Positions 44,184-52,162 of a stretch of DNA of 57,508 bases are shown in pieces. Each line of letters starts with the position of its first letter. Position 1 is the stretch's first letter. Below the pieces are notes generated by a model. That model was not told the DNA's origin. It saw only the letters and a list, made by a program, of their open reading frames with translations, and searched no databases. Source of the stretch: Alphaproteobacteria bacterium (lineage in GTDB: Bacteria; Pseudomonadota; Alphaproteobacteria; TMED109); assembly GCA_022824395.1 (NCBI GenBank), contig JAJDZX010000052.1, positions 1 through 57,508 on the forward strand, read 5' to 3'. The position numbers and the translations under genes are program-made.

Positions 44184-45853
44184 TGACCCGGCGTCGACGA
44201 CTGCCGTCAGTCAGACGCTTGCGGACGGTTGCGGACGTGCATGCCCTGCCGGACGACCCGATGGCGCTGAAGATGCTCTTGGTGGATGCGGTGAGTCGCG
44301 GGAGCGGCGTCGAGACGTACCTGGTTTATGGCGATCAATGGTTGCGAAACGCCGCGGACGTGGGCGCATTGCCGGACGACCCGGCCCAGCTCAAGATGCT
44401 CCTGGTGGAAGCAATCATCAGGTGTAACGCCGTCGGAACACTTCTGGTCTGCGGCGACAGTTCCTTGCGAAACGCCGCGGACGTGAGTGCGCTGCCGGAT
44501 GACCCGGCCATGCTCAAGATGCTGTTGATGGAAGCGGTGAACCGCGGCAGGAGTTTGACGAACAGTAGTCTGGGACGCCTGGAGCCCGGCCGGCACTACC
44601 TAGGCGACGGGACCGGGCTGTTCGTGGACGTGTCGGAGAAAAGGAAGGTCTCGTTCGGTCAGCGGTTGCGAATTGCCGGAACCGGCAAGCGCATCGAATT
44701 GGGGCTTGGATCGTGGCCCGCCTTCCGATTGGAAGATGTGAAGGCGAAAGCGGCGGCACATCGGCGGATGGCGCGGCACGGCGAGAATCCATTGTTGGTA
44801 CGGGCAGGAGTGCCGACCGTGGCGGAGGCTGTTGAAGAATTCTTCAAGGAGTTTGGTCCTTCCTGGGTGGGTCGCAACACGGAACGCGCCTACCGGGCGA
44901 GCCTCGCGAAATATGTATTGCCGCGGCTCGGCTCGCGGCGCGTCGACCGGGTGAGGCGGTCTGACCTCGCCGCCGCCGTGAAACCTGCCTGGGTGGAATA
45001 TCGGCGGGTGGGGCGTGACCTGTTGCGGGTGCTTCGCGGCACGTTTCGCTGGGTACGGGCCCACGATTATCGCAACGACCTTCCCACGGACGGCGTGGAA
45101 GATCTGTTGCCGCGGATCGAACGCGAGGAACGACACCATGAAGCGATGAGCCACGAGGACGTTGCGGAGGCGGTAGCTAGGGCACGGATGTTCAAGAACC
45201 ACGTCAAGAGGTGGGCGCCAAGCGACGGGATGCTGGCCCTGGCCTTCGAGATGACGATCCTGACGGGCCTCCGGCGGCAAGAGCTCTTGGGTATTCGCTG
45301 GCGTGACATCGATGGATCGGAGCGCCTGCTGACGATTGACGCTCTTCGCATGAAGAAAAAGACCAAGGCGCACAAGGTTCCGCTATCCAGTGCGGCGATG
45401 GACGTGTTACGGCGAACGCGCGAACTGGGCTCCAGCACGGACAGCGAGGACGACCGCGTATTCGTGTACCCGGTGCGCATTGGCGATCGTGTCGTGATGA
45501 AACCGATCTCGCCGTACTCATTGTCGAGATTCCTGCAGCGCCTCGGCCTGAATGGGACATTGCACGGATTCCGAAGCGCTCTCGACGACTGGGCGACCGA
45601 GAAGGGAACGGACGCGCAAATCGTGGAGCGCGCGTTGGGCCATGCGGTCAAGAGCAAGGTGAGGCGTGCGTACTCGCGGACGGATCTGCTTGAGCGGCGG
45701 AGAGCGCTCATGGAAGCCTGGGGCGAGCACGCCACCCGACCCTGCAAAGGGGGCGCGGACGTTCGGCGGTTCCCTGGTACTTCTGTTCCCCTCCAGGGAC
45801 CCCACCAGTCCATGATCGAGGTACAGAGCAAAATGACCCGCGCGTCCTCATGA
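44183..45853 (+). CDS. tyrosine recombinase/integrase with N-terminal tandem repeats
   Basis: The 556-residue protein begins with three 41-residue repeats (residues 13-53, 54-94 and 95-132). A DUF4102-like arm-binding domain follows (about 133-200, LEPGRHYLGDGTGLFVDVS, RIELGLGSWPAFRLEDVKAK). A SAM-like core-binding domain (about 205-300) and the catalytic domain come next. Catalytic residues: R364 (TGLRRQELLGIRW), a lysine near 393 (KKKTKAHKVPLS), H461 and R464 (LHGFRSALDDW), H487 (ERALGHAV) and nucleophile Y497 (RRAYSR). This is a P4/Bro-type integrase except for the repeats, which are not part of the usual family. GAGG lies eight bases before ATG 44183. It should move an adjacent genomic island. 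Confidence 0.88.
   Translation: MTRRRRLPSVRRLRTVADVHALPDDPMALKMLLVDAVSRGSGVETYLVYGDQWLRNAADVGALPDDPAQLKMLLVEAIIRCNAVGTLLVCGDSSLRNAADVSALPDDPAMLKMLLMEAVNRGRSLTNSSLGRLEPGRHYLGDGTGLFVDVSEKRKVSFGQRLRIAGTGKRIELGLGSWPAFRLEDVKAKAAAHRRMARHGENPLLVRAGVPTVAEAVEEFFKEFGPSWVGRNTERAYRASLAKYVLPRLGSRRVDRVRRSDLAAAVKPAWVEYRRVGRDLLRVLRGTFRWVRAHDYRNDLPTDGVEDLLPRIEREERHHEAMSHEDVAEAVARARMFKNHVKRWAPSDGMLALAFEMTILTGLRRQELLGIRWRDIDGSERLLTIDALRMKKKTKAHKVPLSSAAMDVLRRTRELGSSTDSEDDRVFVYPVRIGDRVVMKPISPYSLSRFLQRLGLNGTLHGFRSALDDWATEKGTDAQIVERALGHAVKSKVRRAYSRTDLLERRRALMEAWGEHATRPCKGGADVRRFPGTSVPLQGPHQSMIEVQSKMTRASS
44219..44578 (+). repeat. tandem 123-bp coding repeats, copy set 2
   Basis: Units at 44219-44341, 44342-44464 and 44465-44578 encode LRTVADVHALPDDPMALKML, LRNAADVGALPDDPAQLKML and LRNAADVSALPDDPAMLKML plus their continuations. 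The same motif occurs three times at 43115-43474. Confidence 0.8.
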
Positions 45854-46187
45854 ACGAGGCCGGCTCCGGCGACTGGGGGCGATCACCTGGTTACAGCTGC
45901 GGACATGCCTTGCGCCAGATTATGCGTGCTTGGAAATCCTTGGAATCCCCGCCCAAATGCCCCGCCATTAGGCCTTGGACGTGCTGGTTTCCGGGTCCGG
46001 GGGTGGGGCGAAATGATCGACCCGCTTCCATCACGCCGCCAGCGACCTGGATGCGTGGCCTGACAAGCAGGCAGTTAATTTTCATCAATATGGTCAGAGC
46101 GTTAAGGCACCAATACCCTGAGTTTAGGCATCAAATCTTCCCTGCTGACCCGGGCGGACGCAAAGAGGCCCATGCTGTTTTGGTTCC
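45854..46187. other. region between recombinase and porin relic
   Basis: No complete gene is recognised. The last 100 bases may be the remains of the porin's promoter and signal-peptide coding region, since the porin frame is disrupted just before AFAGTASAQG. Confidence 0.4.
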
Positions 46188-47141
46188 GCATTCGCTGGAA
46201 CCGCGAGCGCGCAAGGCACGGTCACGGCCGGCGGTACCCTGCATATCGTCGCGGGCACATCAGACCACGACGATGGCGTCGATGGAATTGAAAGCTTCTA
46301 CAACCGCATCGTGGTCGGGTACTCAAACACGCTCGAAAACGGCCTGGAGATCGGCGGCAGATTGGCCGTTTTCGTCGAAAACGACTCCTCCCGGTTCTAC
46401 AATCCGGGCGAATCCTTCGTCACCATTGGCGGTGGCTTTGGGACCATCGCGCTGGGCAACCACGTGACCGCCGTGCACGCCACTGTCCCGTTCCCCATCC
46501 TGACGCCTGACTCTCCGCATTGGGGACATCAGGGAATGTTCTCCGGACTGAGTCCCTCGAATGGCCCGGGCCTCTGGCCCTTCTTCGGCGTGACGCCCAA
46601 CGGCATCAGCTACTCGACGCCGACCATGGGCGGCCTGGTCGCAATGGTCACCTTTGCCCCGCACGCGGACGCCAGTCAAAACAATCAAATAAAGGACGTA
46701 GTAAAGGCAGACTACGAGGCGGACAACATCGACGCCGACGACTACATAGCGGCGGCAATCAGGTACTCGGGCAACATGGGCGGCATGGATATCGCTCTTG
46801 GCGTCGGCATGCAGTCGGCGGAAGACGACCTGGTCGATTCCATCGTTGCTACCGGGACGCTCGGCTTTGGCGGGGCCACCGTTGCAGCTAGTTGGCACGA
46901 CAATGGCGACGACGGCACGGAAGGCTTCACCCTCAGTGCCAAGTACTCGCTCGGCGCAATCGCTCCATCCATTGCATACGGCCAGTTGGAGAACACAGAC
47001 GGCAACGACGAAAGCTATCTCGTGATCGGCAGCAGCTACAACCTCGGTGGCGGCCTCAGTGCGTTTGCTGAGTACATTGGTCTCGAAGTCGAAGACGAAG
47101 ATGAGACCATCCTGCTTTCAGGGGTCCGACTCGACTTCTAG
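46188..47141 (+). pseudogene. Gram-negative porin with damaged 5' end
   Basis: The frame gives AFAGTASAQG (end of a signal peptide), then TVTAGGTLHIVAGTSDHDDG and a full beta-barrel-like body with VTIGGGFGTIALGNHVT, GISYSTPTMGGLVAMVTFAP and the C-terminal LLSGVRLDF ending in Phe. It is clearly a paralogue of the intact porin at 47883-49034 (GTSDHDDG, SVGGGFGTI, LSAFAEYLG). Upstream of 46188 the signal-peptide frame is lost, with no start codon in frame and an apparent shift near 46186. A GTG at 46311 could only make a leaderless barrel. Most likely not exported. Confidence 0.75.
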
Positions 47142-47340
47142 CCGAATGGAGGGCGGGAGCGAGGCCCACAGGGAACTGCGCAGCCTCGCTTCCGTCCGTC
47201 ATGCTTGTGGCACCCTCAAGTAAGCGCAATGACGCCGAGGAGTTCGAAGGCCCGTTGCTGGGTCGGCGGAGACGGTGAAGGTGTGGTCGGGATTGCCGGC
47301 CAGGACGATTTAAGGGTGCCGCTGCCTTTTTCGTGCACCA

Positions 47341-47373
47341 AATTCGGCCGCGGGAGTGTTCTTGGCTCGGCAG
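47341..47373 (+). repeat. 33-bp direct repeat (other copy 47649-47681)
   Basis: The two 33-base copies agree at 29 positions; both contain CGCGGGAGTGTTCT. They encode the same C-terminal peptide of the TbpB-like relic, evidence for a tandem duplication followed by deletion. Confidence 0.6.
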
Positions 47374-47684
47374 CGTGGTGGAGAAAGACGGCACCGTCGA
47401 ACTGCATGTGCCGGAATGGATCATCGGTGATGCCGATCTCAGTTTCGATCTCGCGGTGCCGGAACTGGATGCGACGTTCAGCAATGTCGTGGTGCTGAAA
47501 AGCGGAGATCCTTTTGACCGATCTGGAATGGACCGGGATCCCCGTGGAAGACGGGGCTTTCAAGCAGGTTGTGGTCGCGAGCGAGAATTACCTCGAGGGC
47601 GCGTTCTTCGATGATGAACACGAAAAAATTGCTGGAGCGTTAGAACAGAATTCGATCGCGGGAGTGTTCTCGGCACGGCAGTGA
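47341..47684 (+). pseudogene. TbpB-like (transferrin-binding-protein-fold) surface lipoprotein, C-terminal remnants
   Basis: From about 47376 frame 2 reads EKDGTVELHVPEWIIGDADL and DLAVPELDATFSNVVV. Near 47510 the match moves to frame 3: LTDLEWTGIPVEDGAFKQVV, ENYLEGAFFDDEHEKIAGAL, EQNSIAGVFSARQ, stop at 47682-47684. The strand pattern with GAFF..DHE.VAGVF..N.I.G.F at the end is the C-terminal beta-barrel signature of TbpB-like proteins. A further eroded end (NSAAGVFLARQ) just before, at 47341-47373, implies two tandem copies once existed. Confidence 0.55.
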
Positions 47685-47805
47685 GAAAATGGCCTGCAGG
47701 CATCGGCAGTGAACCGAAGCAGCTGATGCGCTTCGCTGATCCTTCACCGCCATCAGGCTGGATTGAGGACTTGCACTTCCAAGCTGTCGGTCATGCTCGG
47801 CGCAC

Positions 47806-47835
47806 AAAAATGGCGGCGGCCCGGAGGCCGCCGCC
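47806..47835 (-). terminator. rho-independent terminator of the porin gene
   Basis: GGCGGCGGCC (47812-47821) and GGCCGCCGCC (47826-47835) form a perfect 10-bp stem with a 4-base loop. Read on the minus strand the stem is followed by ATTTTT (plus-strand A tract 47806-47810). It lies about 48 bases beyond the porin stop codon. Confidence 0.85.
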
Positions 47836-47882
47836 GAATGTCTTGATGAGACGCCGCCGAAGGACGGCAATCCCGAACCAGG

Positions 47883-49034
47883 TCAGAAGCCGAGGGTGAC
47901 GCCTGACATCAGGATCGTTTCATCGTCAGCAACGCCGTTCCTCGTTGTCTCCATGCCAAGGTACTCGGCGAACGCACTGAGTCCGCCGCCCACGGCGTAG
48001 CTCGCGCCGATGACCAGGGCGGTTTCCTCGTCCTGATCTTCGCAGTTGTCGCATTCCATGCTGCTGTACGTAATGCCGGGCGTGATGGCGCCGAGAGAGT
48101 ACTTCGCGCCAACGGTCCATCCGGTCGTGCCGCTCCGGTAGGCACCATCCACATTGTCACCGTTGTCGTACCAGGAGAAGCCGACAGTCGCTCCGCCCAT
48201 TCCGGCGCTGGCAGCGATGGTCATGGAGTCAACGTAGTCGTCCGCCGCCGTCTGGAAAGCGGCACCGACGTTGACGCTCATCCCACCCATGTCGGTTCCG
48301 AACGTCACCGAGGCGTTGAGGTAGTCCTCGCCGTCGCGGCTGGCATTGGACAAGCTTCCCGTCTGGTCTGCGTCCATGTTGGGAGCGTAACTGATCATCG
48401 CGCTCAGGCCGCCCATGGAGGGGGTGGAGTAGGAGATGCCGGTGGGCGTCCCGCAGTAATTGACCTCTGAGTGCGTGACGTTGATGGTTCCCACGCCCAT
48501 GAACAGGCTGTGCCACGTCGCATTGACACCGCCAGGCACGAAAGCGATCGGGCGCGGGAGCGTCGCGCACGCCGCCATTGCGTGGTGACCCATGGTGATC
48601 GTACCGAAGCCGCCGCCGACGCTGATGGCGAGGATGTCAGGAGCGTAGTTCTGCCGGTTCTGGCCGCCGGAGACGTCGATGTCCATGTCGCCCATCATCA
48701 TGCCCGAGCCGTCGTCCATCATCATCTCGTTGATGTCGTCGGTGTTGACGGACTGCTGACGGTTGTCACCGCGCTGGTTCAGCAGGTAGGCGATGTTGCC
48801 GCTGATCACCAGGCCATTGTCGAGCGTGTTGGTGTAGTTGACATTGATCCGGCTAAACAGGCCGCGGTCGAAGCCGTCCTGACCATCATCGTGGTCGGAA
48901 GTGCCGCCGATAACCTCGATCGCGCCGCCGACGGTGACCTCGCCCTGCGCATGCGCGGTTCCAGCAAATGCGAAGAAGGTAGCCAGCGCGAGGCCGAGAC
49001 CTGACACCGCTACCCGACGAAGAATCTGTGCCAT
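47883..49034 (-). CDS. outer-membrane porin (Gram-negative type)
   Basis: The 383-residue protein has a clear signal peptide (LGLALATFFAFAGTAHAQG, cleavage after AHA). A Gly/Asp/Asn-rich beta-barrel with alternating hydrophobic strands follows, ending in GVTLGF with the terminal Phe required for BAM assembly. Internal features are SVGGGFGTITMGHHAMAACA, TPTGISYSTPSMGGLSAMIS and an acidic Met/Asp-rich loop near residues 105-118 (MMMDDGSGMMMGDMDIDV). Such porins pass small hydrophilic solutes. AGGGGA precedes ATG 49034 and a terminator follows the stop. A damaged paralogue lies convergent at 46188. Confidence 0.9.
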   Translation of the reverse strand: MAQILRRVAVSGLGLALATFFAFAGTAHAQGEVTVGGAIEVIGGTSDHDDGQDGFDRGLFSRINVNYTNTLDNGLVISGNIAYLLNQRGDNRQQSVNTDDINEMMMDDGSGMMMGDMDIDVSGGQNRQNYAPDILAISVGGGFGTITMGHHAMAACATLPRPIAFVPGGVNATWHSLFMGVGTINVTHSEVNYCGTPTGISYSTPSMGGLSAMISYAPNMDADQTGSLSNASRDGEDYLNASVTFGTDMGGMSVNVGAAFQTAADDYVDSMTIAASAGMGGATVGFSWYDNGDNVDGAYRSGTTGWTVGAKYSLGAITPGITYSSMECDNCEDQDEETALVIGASYAVGGGLSAFAEYLGMETTRNGVADDETILMSGVTLGF

Positions 49035-49220
49035 AAGGATGTTCCCCTGTGGTTAACCGCGGGACCGCGGGCGGCCCTGCTAACTGGCCCCGAGGCGGCT
49101 TGCCGGCCTGCCCGAAACCCAACGGCCACAGCCCCTTCCGAGGTCTTGGGCCGACAAAAGACTGCCGACATGGGAAACCGCCGCTTGCACACGGCGAAAC
49201 CCTGTCGGGATGAGACGGAA

Positions 49221-49248
49221 AAATTACCCTACTGGACAAAAATGCCAA
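49221..49248 (-). promoter_or_regulatory. possible porin promoter
   Basis: On the minus strand TTGGCA (49243-49248) and TAATTT (49221-49226) are 16 bases apart, an acceptable sigma-70-type spacing. The leader to the porin start would be about 180 bases, which is long but usual for regulated porin mRNAs. Confidence 0.3.
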
Positions 49249-49834
49249 GGGTAACGACCTCCCTCGCAGGCAATCCTGCAGCATGAGTCACAAAATTGCA
49301 ACACCAGTGTGCTGTAGCAGTTACAGACGGGATTCCCACGTCTGCACTGTCCGATTGGGCGCGTGTCAAGGTAACGTCAGCACACTGAACGCGTACTCCC
49401 GCGCATCTTCTTGCCAGAGTTGGGAGTGTGGCGCTCGCGGACACCAGCCTGCGCGTCTAGCCCCGAAAGACGGCCGGGTTCGTGGTTCGCCAGGCCGCAA
49501 GGAGATGGCCCGCATCCGGCACGAAGTGCCACTGGGATTGCCGAGCTGTTGGCCATGCCCTCAGCCCTGGTCGTGCAACTGGCTGTCTGCAGCAAGATGA
49601 GTGAAGGCAACGGGCCTTCCGAGAGCACCAGGACTTGAAGCGACACTCCAGCCGCCATGCCCGACGTCCCCGCCGAACCGGTGGGCGCGAGGTCGAAACT
49701 GCCGGACCAACCGGTTGACCGAAGAGATCTACTCCTGCGCGGGCGATTACCGGATAAACTTTGGGAGATCGCCGGATACACAGGTCCGATGACGGCCCGC
49801 TTCGATTGAAACGTCGTCCGAGGATTGGGGAACG
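49249..49834. other. non-coding stretch between porin and Phd-type antitoxin
   Basis: No gene, tRNA or repeat was recognised. Composition is somewhat less GC-rich near 49260-49400 than in neighbouring coding DNA. Confidence 0.4.
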
Positions 49835-50077
49835 ATGACACGCCGCGTGAAAACCGGTAAGGCGAAGACCCATCTCTCGGCACCGTTGGCTGACGCCGAG
49901 GCCGGTGAAGACCTGATCATCTGCCGGGGCTCCGAGCCTATCGCCCGCGTTACACGGATCCGGCGTGGGACAGCAGGCGGCAATTTGCGGGCGGTCCTGC
50001 GCAGAGAACGGTCGAAACAGCGTCCTGTTACCACTGCGGAAATTCTCGCCTGGCGCCATGAAGGGCATGTCGACTGA
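49835..50077 (+). CDS. Phd/YefM-type antitoxin
   Basis: The 80-residue product carries VKTGKAKTHLSAPLADAEAG, EDLIICRGSEPIARVTRI and a basic C-terminus, the Phd-type N-terminal DNA-binding domain with the short strand ...I-x-R-G-x-x-P-I-A-R-V. This antitoxin type usually pairs with a PIN-domain VapC. Its TGA overlaps the ATG of the following truncated VapC-like frame (TGATG). The gene itself is intact, so it may persist as a free repressor. Confidence 0.78.
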   Translation: MTRRVKTGKAKTHLSAPLADAEAGEDLIICRGSEPIARVTRIRRGTAGGNLRAVLRRERSKQRPVTTAEILAWRHEGHVD

Positions 50078-50184
50078 TGGCAACCGTGCCAACTTCTTCG
50101 GTTGCTGGCGCATGGCTGCTGCCGGGCCAGGCGGCGACGGTGACGGACGGAGGCGTGCGGCGGGGCATGGCCCCACGGCCGTGA
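50077..50184 (+). pseudogene. VapC-like PIN toxin, N-terminal relic
   Basis: ATG 50077 overlaps the antitoxin stop. The 35-codon frame includes TSSVAGAWLLPGQAAT, resembling the VapC start (D-x-SVAxAWxLPDE), but the first catalytic Asp is replaced (PTSS), and a stop follows at 50182-50184. No further PIN motifs are readable downstream to 50280. The toxin is dead. Confidence 0.5.
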
Positions 50185-50281
50185 GATCGGCAGGGCTCCG
50201 GCTGCCCCACCGCATCTATTTTGCCGAGAATGGGTGGCTATGGCGGGCGAGAACCGGCGGCAACGTTGGTGGGAACGGAAT

Positions 50282-50569
50282 TTAGGCCGTGATCCGCACC
50301 TTCATTCCCAAAGCCCGCGTGATCCGCATGACTGTTGCAAGAGTGGGATTGCCGTTCGCCGATAACGCCTTGTAGAGCCCCTTACGGCTCATCCCGGTCT
50401 CGCGCGCCAGCTGGCTCATGTTCCCTGCCCGGGCAATGTCATGGAGCGCGGCGCGCAGCAGGCTGCCGTCGCCCGGATCTTCCTCCGCACATGCTTCCAG
50501 GTAGAGACGCGCGTCTTCCGGCGTGTGCAGGTGGTCGGCCGCATCCCACTTGGTGAACACCTCGCTCAT
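50282..50569 (-). CDS. HTH antitoxin of a RelE-type addiction module
   Basis: The 95-residue product (YLEACAEEDPGDGSLLRAAL, DIARAGNMSQLARETGMSRK, GLYKALSANGNPTLATVMRI) is the HigA-like 'probable addiction module antidote' family with a central helix-turn-helix. Its start ATG 50569 overlaps the toxin stop (ATGA), toxin first, as in HigBA. It should neutralise the partner and repress the promoter at 50871-50899. Intact. Confidence 0.9.
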   Translation of the reverse strand: MSEVFTKWDAADHLHTPEDARLYLEACAEEDPGDGSLLRAALHDIARAGNMSQLARETGMSRKGLYKALSANGNPTLATVMRITRALGMKVRITA

Positions 50570-50862
50570 CGTTGCCTCCAGTCCTCCGCCAGCTTCCCGG
50601 CACGTTCGATGTCACGTTCCTGGCTGGCCTTGTCGCCTGCGCAGAGCACGATCACCGTCGGCCCCTCGCGCAGGAAATATATGCGATAGCCCGGTCCATG
50701 ATGGACGCGCATCTCGTGCAGCCCGCCGCGCACCTGCTTGACGTCGCCCACGTTGCCCAGCGACAGGTGCCGTAACCGGGCATTGATCCGGGCGATTGCG
50801 CGCCGGTCGCGCAATCCTCGGATCCAACGCTTGAATGTGACGCTCTCGACGACATTGAACAC
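50566..50862 (-). CDS. RelE/ParE-fold toxin (addiction module killer protein)
   Basis: The 98-residue product (TFKRWIRGLRDRRAIARINA, RLRHLSLGNVGDVKQVRGGL, HEMRVHHGPGYRIYFLREGP, CAGDKASQERDIERA) matches the COG3657-type RelE superfamily toxins, with the basic catalytic surface and GPGYRIYF strand preserved. GTG 50862 is the likely start; there is no Shine-Dalgarno site because the promoter lies directly upstream. It is translationally coupled to the antitoxin gene and appears functional. Confidence 0.88.
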   Translation of the reverse strand: MFNVVESVTFKRWIRGLRDRRAIARINARLRHLSLGNVGDVKQVRGGLHEMRVHHGPGYRIYFLREGPTVIVLCAGDKASQERDIERAGKLAEDWRQR

Positions 50863-50870
50863 CTGAAAAA

Positions 50871-50899
50871 AGTGTAAACCACAGTTCACATAACGTCAA
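50871..50899 (-). promoter_or_regulatory. promoter and overlapping operator of the RelE/HTH module
   Basis: Minus-strand TTGACG (50894-50899) and TACACT (50871-50876) are separated by 17 bases, a near-ideal sigma-70-type promoter. An inverted repeat TGTAAAC/GTTCACA (50873-50879 and 50884-50890, 6 of 7 paired) covers the -10 and spacer, where the HTH antitoxin could bind. The expected transcription start is within a few bases of GTG 50862. Confidence 0.6.
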
Positions 50900-51145
50900 G
50901 CGCAACTGCTCTCTGCTGGGATAGGCTCGATCATCCGTGCGCTTGAGGCCGCGATGACAGAAGCTCTGGATCATGGGGCGTATGTATCGCATACGGACAC
51001 ACACAGGAGCGGAAACTATCTTCCGGTGCCGCATGGGTGTTCCACGACGGTTTGGCGACGGCCTCGCGCGGCCTCCCGAACAAGAAGGACAGGTCCTGCT
51101 GGAGGCAGTCGGCGGGCATCGAGCCAAGGCCCGCGGTGCGGCAGT
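50900..51145. other. intergenic region between two toxin-antitoxin loci
   Basis: No gene recognised; it separates the divergent RelE/HTH promoter from the operator of the next Phd-type antitoxin. Confidence 0.4.
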
Positions 51146-51165
51146 TGTAGCTATGCGTTGCTACA
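51146..51165. promoter_or_regulatory. perfect 6-bp inverted repeat, candidate Phd operator
   Basis: TGTAGC and GCTACA are separated by 8 bases and end four bases before the antitoxin start codon, the usual place for an autoregulatory antitoxin site. Confidence 0.5.
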
Positions 51166-51168
51166 TTT

Positions 51169-51468
51169 ATGCACATGCGTGTTGTCGGGATCAGAAGTCT
51201 TAAGAGCCGGCTCAGTCATTATGTGCGGCTGGTGGCGTCAGGCGAGACGGTTCTGGTATCCGACCATGACCGGGTAGTCGCGGAATTCCGCCCTCCTGCA
51301 GAGACCCGCAGTCCGATTGTTGCGGACGCGGTTCTGGCAGAAGCGGTGCGACAGGGATGGCTGACACCGCCTGCAGTCACGACCGGTGGAGCGCCGCCGG
51401 TCGCTGAGCCGGTGGCACCGTTGCGTGATCTCCTGGACGAGCTGGAAAGCGACCGGGGTGATCGGTGA
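51169..51468 (+). CDS. Phd/VapB-type antitoxin
   Basis: The 99-residue product (RVVGIRSLKSRLSHYVRLVA, SGETVLVSDHDRVVAEFRPP) has the Phd N-terminal fold and a long C-terminus rich in Asp/Glu (PLRDLLDELESDRGD) for toxin binding. Start is ATG 51169 or 51175. Its TGA overlaps GTG 51465 of the VapC gene (GTGA). Intact, although its toxin is broken. Confidence 0.83.
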   Translation: MHMRVVGIRSLKSRLSHYVRLVASGETVLVSDHDRVVAEFRPPAETRSPIVADAVLAEAVRQGWLTPPAVTTGGAPPVAEPVAPLRDLLDELESDRGDR

Positions 51469-51879
51469 TCGATTCGGATACGTCGGTCGCGCCTACCTAA
51501 CCTTCTGGGCGAGGACCGACGCTAGCCAGCTTCGCTTTGGAACGAGACGCTGGTCTCCAGCCGGTTGCTTCCGTATGAGATCTGGAACCGGCTGCACGCA
51601 CGGAGCTTGGCCGATTCCCATGGCACTTCGGCACGGGCACTCATCGCAGGTCTCGCGCTCCTGAAACTGGTTCCGCCGGTGCTGGAACGAGCTCTCGAGC
51701 CCTTTCCTGAAGCCCCCCCTGTGCGCACGCTCGAGGCGCTCCATCTCGCTTCGTGCGAATACCTCTGGGCAGCGGGCCAGGATGTCTCCCTTGCCAGCTA
51801 TGACAATCGGATGACCGGCGTTGCCTGCGCCCTGAATATCCCCCTCTTCAATCTGGAAGGTCTCCAGGACCGGGGCTGA
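51465..51879 (+). pseudogene. VapC-like PIN ribonuclease toxin, frameshifted
   Basis: GTG 51465 starts IDSDTSVAPT and meets TAA at once (about 51498). In another frame from about 51543 the protein resumes: WNETLVSSRLLPYEIWNRLH, then RTLEALHLASCEYLWAAGQD and LASYDNRMTGVACALNIPLF, ending at 51879. First Asp, PYE glutamate and late SYD aspartate of the PIN active site are all still encoded. One or two small indels in the first 80 bases have destroyed it. A stand-alone TTG start at 51565 would lack the first metal ligand. Confidence 0.75.
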
Positions 51880-52162
51880 GGCCTGCGACGGTATTGGGCC
51901 AGTCGGCCCCTCGGTTCGACCGCCGGGAGCTCAAGCCCCTCCTGGACCGGCACGCCAAGCGCCTTGGCGATTCCCGAAACGGCCGCAGAGATGTTTCGCA
52001 GGACTTCGGCGTGGCCACGACCCGGGCGCGGCGGCAGGGGACTCTGGTGTCGCATGCGGCGTGGTAACGCGCATGCCGCAGGTTGCCGGAGCATCTGCGG
52101 ATTCGTATATAACTTTCAGTCGAGGCGCGGGCATCTCTGCCGGCAGCCGGGCGGAATCATTC

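Noticed and set aside
43115..44578. Regularly spaced repeats considered as CRISPR or as a minisatellite
   Set aside because: Units are 123 bp, contiguous, in frame and conserved at protein level, with no spacers.
50041..50285. Alternative open frame downstream of the Phd antitoxin as an intact toxin
   Set aside because: No PIN, RelE or Doc motifs; only the first residues of the overlapping frame resemble VapC.
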